A stretch of 64,000 nt of DNA from Mikania micrantha (lineage: Eukaryota; Streptophyta; Magnoliopsida; Asterales; Asteraceae), in assembly GCA_009363875.1 (NCBI GenBank), contig CM018688.1:63093001-63157000 (forward strand), given 5' to 3'. The notes beneath the pieces were generated by a model that searched no databases, was not told the DNA's origin, and was given only the letters and a program-made list of their open reading frames with translations. Positions 59,711-64,000 of this stretch are shown piece by piece; positions within the stretch are counted from its first letter, which is position 1, and every line of letters begins with the position of its first letter. The position numbers and the translations under genes were made by a program.

Positions 59711-61387
59711 GTGAGTTCATATGCCCCTTTTCTAATCTTTACTGATTTCAATGCTTGGGGCTGAGAAACATGCTAAACTTTTATTTACTTAAAAGTTTCT
59801 ATTAACATATTGCTTATATCATGACTTAGATAATAATTGTTTATCTTTATTATCGTTTATCATTGCATGCTTGCGTATTTGATCTTATCATACCTGAATT
59901 AGCTAGGATGCTACATGCTAACCTAGAATCATTACACATTAACACCATAGTATAATGTACGTTGCTAAGAATATATCTTACAACCGTGCATTATCCTTAC
60001 ACGATAGGACAACGGGAAACCAAGGGATAACATGCCAATAACAATTACAGATAACAAGAATGATAATCATGATAATATAACTTCATGATAACAAGATCAT
60101 TCACACATTACTAACATTGTGTATAAGACAAGTTCTTATAACACTCCGTACAAGTTAGTAAGAACACTCAACAACGAGATGACAGTTGAGACAGTTATTT
60201 GGGATATCGAGGAGGATATCGCATGCGCACACTTTTGGGATGGCTTTCCCACACATACTATCCTTACCTAGTAAGACTCTATTTCGTCAGAGGATGCCGG
60301 TTACACAACCATAGATTAGTCGGGTAAACCCCAAACACTAATCACCAGGAATTGGGGTAATCTACTGAAATCACACCGGGCACGAGAGGTGCTATCATTC
60401 TAATTGATAACATTCATAAAATCTAAGGAACGTATTCATGCCAATAGATATTGTGGGAGGATATCTTACACTCCGGGCTGGTCAGTAATGACAGCTACTG
60501 AGATTATTATGTCTCAAACTAGGAATCATGAGTAGGACACGTTACATACCGGGCTGGACAGGGGTGACAGCTACTCGGATTATTATGTCCCTACCTAGAT
60601 ATCGAGGATGATATCTTACATACCGGACTGGTTAGTACTGACAGTCACAGAGACTACTATGTCTCGCTCTAGATATCGAGTATGATATCTTACACGCCGG
60701 GCTAATCCGTAAGGAATAGCTAACAGAGGCAATAATGTCTCTTATTTCAATTGTTTGGGTATTCTACACGTTGGGCTAATTAGTAATGATTAGTTGCAGA
60801 AACTATAAAGTTTCGTTCTAGATATCGAGTATGATATCTTACATGCTGGGCTAATCCGTAAGGAATAGCTAACAGAGACGATCACGTCTCTTACTTTATT
60901 TCATTGGGTTATTATACATGCCGGGCTAATCCGTATGGAATAGCTAACAGAGATATTTATGTCTCTTTATTCAATTATTGGTTTATTTTACATGCCTGGC
61001 TATTCCGTAAGGAATGGCTAACAGAGATAATCACGTCTCTTTATTTTCAATTATTTGGATAAATCATACCGAGAAATCATGGGTGAAAGGAAATGGGTAT
61101 CCATCGTTGTATTACAGGTAGTGTTGACTGCAGTTGAGCATGTGGTGGGATGGCATCTGGGCTTGACCCTTTCGTATGCCCTATATGTAAGCATGCTTGA
61201 CTGGATGAGACATTATCTGTAAATATAACCATGGAGAGGACATTGTGTGAAACATGGGATTTAATTAACAAAACAACTTGTGTGAAATGCTGTGAACATG
61301 ATTGACAAGAATTCAATGGTTTTCAATCACTAAACTTATGAACTCACCAACCTAGTGTTGACTTTGTTTTAATGCATGTTTTCTCAG
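59711..61387 (+). other. Predicted leader intron in the Tek-D LTR
   Basis: Donor caacaag/gtgagttc at 59711; acceptor tgcatgttttctcag ending at 61387, preceded by gtgttgactttgtttt. Length 1677 bp. In the 5' LTR the donor half was lost with the Tek-C-associated deletion, so this copy could no longer splice its own leader. Confidence 0.6.
60190..61060 (+). repeat. Complex tandem repeat, about 65-85-bp units
   Basis: Units combine gatatcgag(g/t)atgatatc, tacatgccgggctaatccg, taaggaatagctaacagag and acgtctctt. About nine variable copies occur. The part in the 5' LTR spans 53741-54210. The array is inside the predicted intron. Confidence 0.82.
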
Positions 61388-61750
61388 GTGACGAACAGGT
61401 TTAGTCACCATGATTACAGGGAGATAGTTAGTGGACTTTTAGAAGACCTAGCTACTTTTGTGATTGCATACTTTTGGCTAACAAGAACACGAATCATCTT
61501 TTGTATATCTTGTAGACTCAAGATATAGTCTCATTGATTCTTTTGATAGATTTACTTGGTTAAATTATGAACGATACATTGTAATTTAATCTCGTAATTC
61601 TATATCATTGATGTGTTAGCATTTCTCATTTATTATCATGTGCTATGTAAATAATCTGATCAATTCGATTATCACTCAAGATATCGCGCCCCGGGAACCC
61701 TCGGCCCGACGGGAAAACCCGATCTGTTCCCGCCGGCTCGAGGTGTGAAA

Positions 61751-62403
61751 GAACACGGGAAAATGCCCCAAAAAGTATGAGTTGATAAGGTGGTCTGACG
61801 CAGGATACGTGGCATCGTATCCCAGGTAGACTCCGAGGAGTCTAGACGAGCTCGACCAATGAGCAGCACCAGAGCATGGGACTGGTACCCCATGACTATT
61901 GCACGCTGGATGGAGGAGGAGCGAGTGCCACTTCTGCCATTACTTGGTGACTCATCTAGTGGCCACTCCTTACCGGCATTGGGAGTGCTACTGGAGCAAG
62001 CTTTCGTAGCCCATGTCTCCAGATCGGCCCACAAGGCCCGACACGTCTACGAGCTGATCGGAGAGGTCAGAGCTCTCCACGAGGAGAACCGACGCCTTTG
62101 AGGATGGGTGGACGACCTACAGGAGGAACTCGCCTACACTGATAGGGTACACGACGTCTTGGCCGGTATGACCAAGGACTCTATACGTCGACAGGAGGAG
62201 ATGGTGACTGAGGTCGCAGAGTTACGTGCTAGTACTGGACAGCTGGAGGAGCACCAGGAGGCTGTCACTGCAGTGGTCTAGGAGCACAGAGGTCTACTGG
62301 GAGCGTTGGAGATAGTCTCCGAGGAGAACACCGCTCAGATCCAGGCTAGCGAGACGTTAATGAACGCCTGGGCAGCGCAATTCATCGTAGAGACGGAGCC
62401 TGT
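61751..62403 (+). pseudogene. gag: G gag, continued: coiled-coil N-terminal region, broken
   Basis: This resumes the G gag frame after the Tek-D insertion. A stop occurs at 61827-61829, and the main open stretch (61859-62101) is in another frame, so at least one frameshift is present. Further stops lie at about 62099-62101 and 62278-62281. The product segment is rich in Glu, Arg, Leu and Gln (VYELIGEVRALHEENRRL, AELRASTGQLEEHQEA), as in a coiled coil. The stretch is clearly more GC-rich than its surroundings. Similarity to the Tek-A gag is not evident. Confidence 0.5.
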
Positions 62404-64000
62404 GGAAGTTCCCGAAAGTACAAAAAATTAGACAAACTTGGTATCGAATTGACAAACTTGGTGTCAAATTGAAGCTTACAACATCTAGAATCCGAAAGTA
62501 CAACAAATCGATCCCAATAACAGCCAAATCGGAGGTAAATTGAGATCAAACATTCGGTTTTTTGGGTTTTCTCCAAAGCCGACAAAAACCGGGTCTTTAG
62601 CCGGTTTTAAACACCCCCTTTTCAACCCATACAACTTCTAAACGAGTTTTCGCACATATGCCCACTCAAAATGACCATTTATTCGACAAAAAATCGAAAT
62701 CTCCTTCTGTCATGGTTAAAACCTGTTTTGGGCGAATGGCTCGTAAGAATGAGCCACTCATTTGTATGAAGGTCATAAGAATGAGCCACTCATTCGTATG
62801 AATACTCATTAGAATGATTCATTCGTGTGAATGGTCATTAGCATGAGTCATTCGTATGAATACTCATTCGTATGAATACTCATTAGCATGAGTCATTTGT
62901 GTGAATGGGCATTAGCATGACTCATTCGTATGAATACTCATTAGCATGATTCATTCGTGTGAATGGTCATTAGCATGACTCATTCGTATGAGTGGCCATT
63001 AGCATGAGTCATTCTTATGAATATCACAAGAATGAGTCATTTTCACTACACGAACTCAGTTAACAACTCAGATTTAAAAAGAACAATCAAATAAGGGATC
63101 ATAGCTCAAATAACATTTAATCAAACACATGATTGTGAATACAACACCAGTACGACAACAGAGAGCGCGTGCATTTCTTGAGTCCTAGTCAACCATTACA
63201 GCAACAAGGTGAGTTCATAAGCCTCTTTTCTAATCTGTTGATTTTAAATGCGGGGCTGAGAAGCATGCTAACTCTTTTAAATTATTAAACGTTTTAGGAC
63301 TTAATTTCAAATATCATGGAATTTAGATAATAAAGATTATATCTTTATTATCACACTTTTATCATATCAATGTGTATGCTTGTGTGTGCAATAACAATAC
63401 TGATAAATCAAGGATGTGTCATGATAACCTAACTTCATGAAATCATCAAACCATTTAAATAACATAAGTGAAATTAAGATACGATCTTATGACACTTGTT
63501 ATTAATACTAAGATAACAATGAGATAATAATGAGATTACATTAAGACAGTTACCAGAGATAACAAGAATGATATTCATGTTAACATAATTTCATGATGAT
63601 ATCATTCACCGCATCTACTAATTTGTACTAAGATAGTTCTTATGACACATTGTTAAAGACATTGAGATAACATAATTCCATAACAGAATGGAGTGCAGAT
63701 TTGGTAGTGTTGTGGTTTAACTAACGTCATCTATGAATCTGGTCAATGAATCGACATTTATTCAATGGGTTTACTATCACTTCCAATTTGGAGTGAGAAA
63801 CAGTAAACTCATTCAAGTGAGCACACATGACAATGAGACATTGACAATGAGAACACATAACAATAATTTGATTACTAATTAAGCTTGATTGCTTTATATC
63901 ACTGTATTCATGTGTCCATGTATTCAAGTTCAGTCGTAAGTCCCTTTCTATATCCTTTACCATTGATTAGGTAGAGGTTAAACCGAGGTATCATAGGTTT
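62404..64000 (+). repeat. Tekay-like LTR fragment, promoter-distal part, runs off the window
   Basis: The conserved donor box gcaacaag/gtgagttcataag is at 63201-63220 and the following gctgagaagcatgctaa box at about 63254-63272, as in Tek-A, Tek-D and E. U3 and promoter are missing: the fragment starts abruptly at about 62404 after G gag. The acceptor would be right of the window. Confidence 0.65.
62740..63040 (+). repeat. Minisatellite of CATTCGTATGAAT-type units, about 28-30 bp
   Basis: About ten imperfect units built from cattcgtatgaatactc and cattagcatgagt. Both parts are near-palindromic (attcgtatgaat). It lies upstream of the donor box, in the position of the CGAACC zone of sister LTRs. 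Confidence 0.75.

Larger units (their letters stand above)
39484..61750 (+). mobile_element. Tek-D: gag-only gypsy element, split by Tek-C
   Basis: Plus-strand element: 5' LTR in two pieces (39484-40597 and 53741-54907), primer site (54911-54922), gag remnant (55068 to about 56380), no pol, palindrome and polypurine tract (57248-57283), 3' LTR (57284-61750). Flanks gaacc (39479-39483) and gaaca (61751-61755) look like a target duplication with one change. LTR divergence over the first 1114 bp is about 21 substitutions (by eye). The element would depend on a partner for pol functions. Confidence 0.88.
57284..61750 (+). repeat. 3' LTR of Tek-D (4467 bp)
   Basis: Complete LTR: U3 palindromes (about 57650-57680 and 57755-57782), TATA box (57997-58003), CT-rich region, CGAACC zone (58420-58990), GGCCCA words (59020-59180), donor (59711), tandem array (60190-61060), acceptor (61387), end at 61750. 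The terminal bases are tgtgaaa, whereas the 5' LTR ends tgtgaca. It abuts gaaca, the second half of the target duplication. Confidence 0.92.

Overview
The window is a stretch of repeat-dense, AT-rich flowering-plant nuclear DNA built almost entirely of LTR retrotransposons. I see no host protein gene, rRNA, tRNA or CRISPR. The plant character rests on a chromodomain-bearing Ty3/gypsy element of the Tekay/Del type with initiator-Met-tRNA primer sites, a Ty1/copia element, a Tat/Athila-type LTR and a hAT (RICESLEEPER-like) transposase fragment. I cannot name the family or species from the sequence alone. Element names used here (Tek-A, Tek-C, Tek-D, F, G, H, E, Tat-1) are local labels.

Layout: 1-9674 is Tek-A (minus strand), with a 1502-codon gag-pol, a 4556-bp 5' LTR and only the first 268 bp of the 3' LTR inside the window. 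It sits in an LTR fragment (9675-10374), which itself sits in a Tek-D-like LTR (10375-14399). A hAT transposase fragment (14484-14971) separates that from LTR E (14972-17779). A plus-strand Tek-C-like LTR start (17780 to about 18830) and a decayed integrase region lead to the 3' LTR of element F (20823-23977). A low-content stretch (23978-31808) carries a copia element (25507-30987) with a perfect 5-bp target duplication. A Tat/Athila-type region (31809-36373) is invaded by LTR fragment H and by element G (5' LTR 36374-39298, gag start 39453). Element Tek-D (39484-61750) lies in the G gag gene, and Tek-C (40598-53740) lies in the 5' LTR of Tek-D. G gag resumes at 61751 and is cut at about 62403 by another LTR fragment running off the right edge.

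The nesting gives an order of events: Tat-1, then G, then Tek-D, then Tek-C. LTR divergence counted by eye agrees: Tek-D about 1.9% over 1.1 kb, Tek-C about 0.85% over 4.0 kb, Tek-A one difference in 268 bp, copia one in 175 bp.

The most interesting signal is inside the LTRs. Every sufficiently complete Tekay-like LTR (Tek-A, both Tek-C LTRs, Tek-D, E, F, G) has the landmarks of an intron downstream of its promoter: an AG/GTGAGT donor, and a pyrimidine-rich tract with a TTGAC or TTGAT branch-point-like box ending in CAG. Every tandem-repeat array that lies between those landmarks is a different repeat in a different family, and the first exon carries separate short-motif arrays (CGAACC, GGCCCA). 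This suggests a leader intron within R-U5 that separates a translated (spliced) RNA from a genomic (unspliced) RNA. That is inference, testable with long-read RNA.
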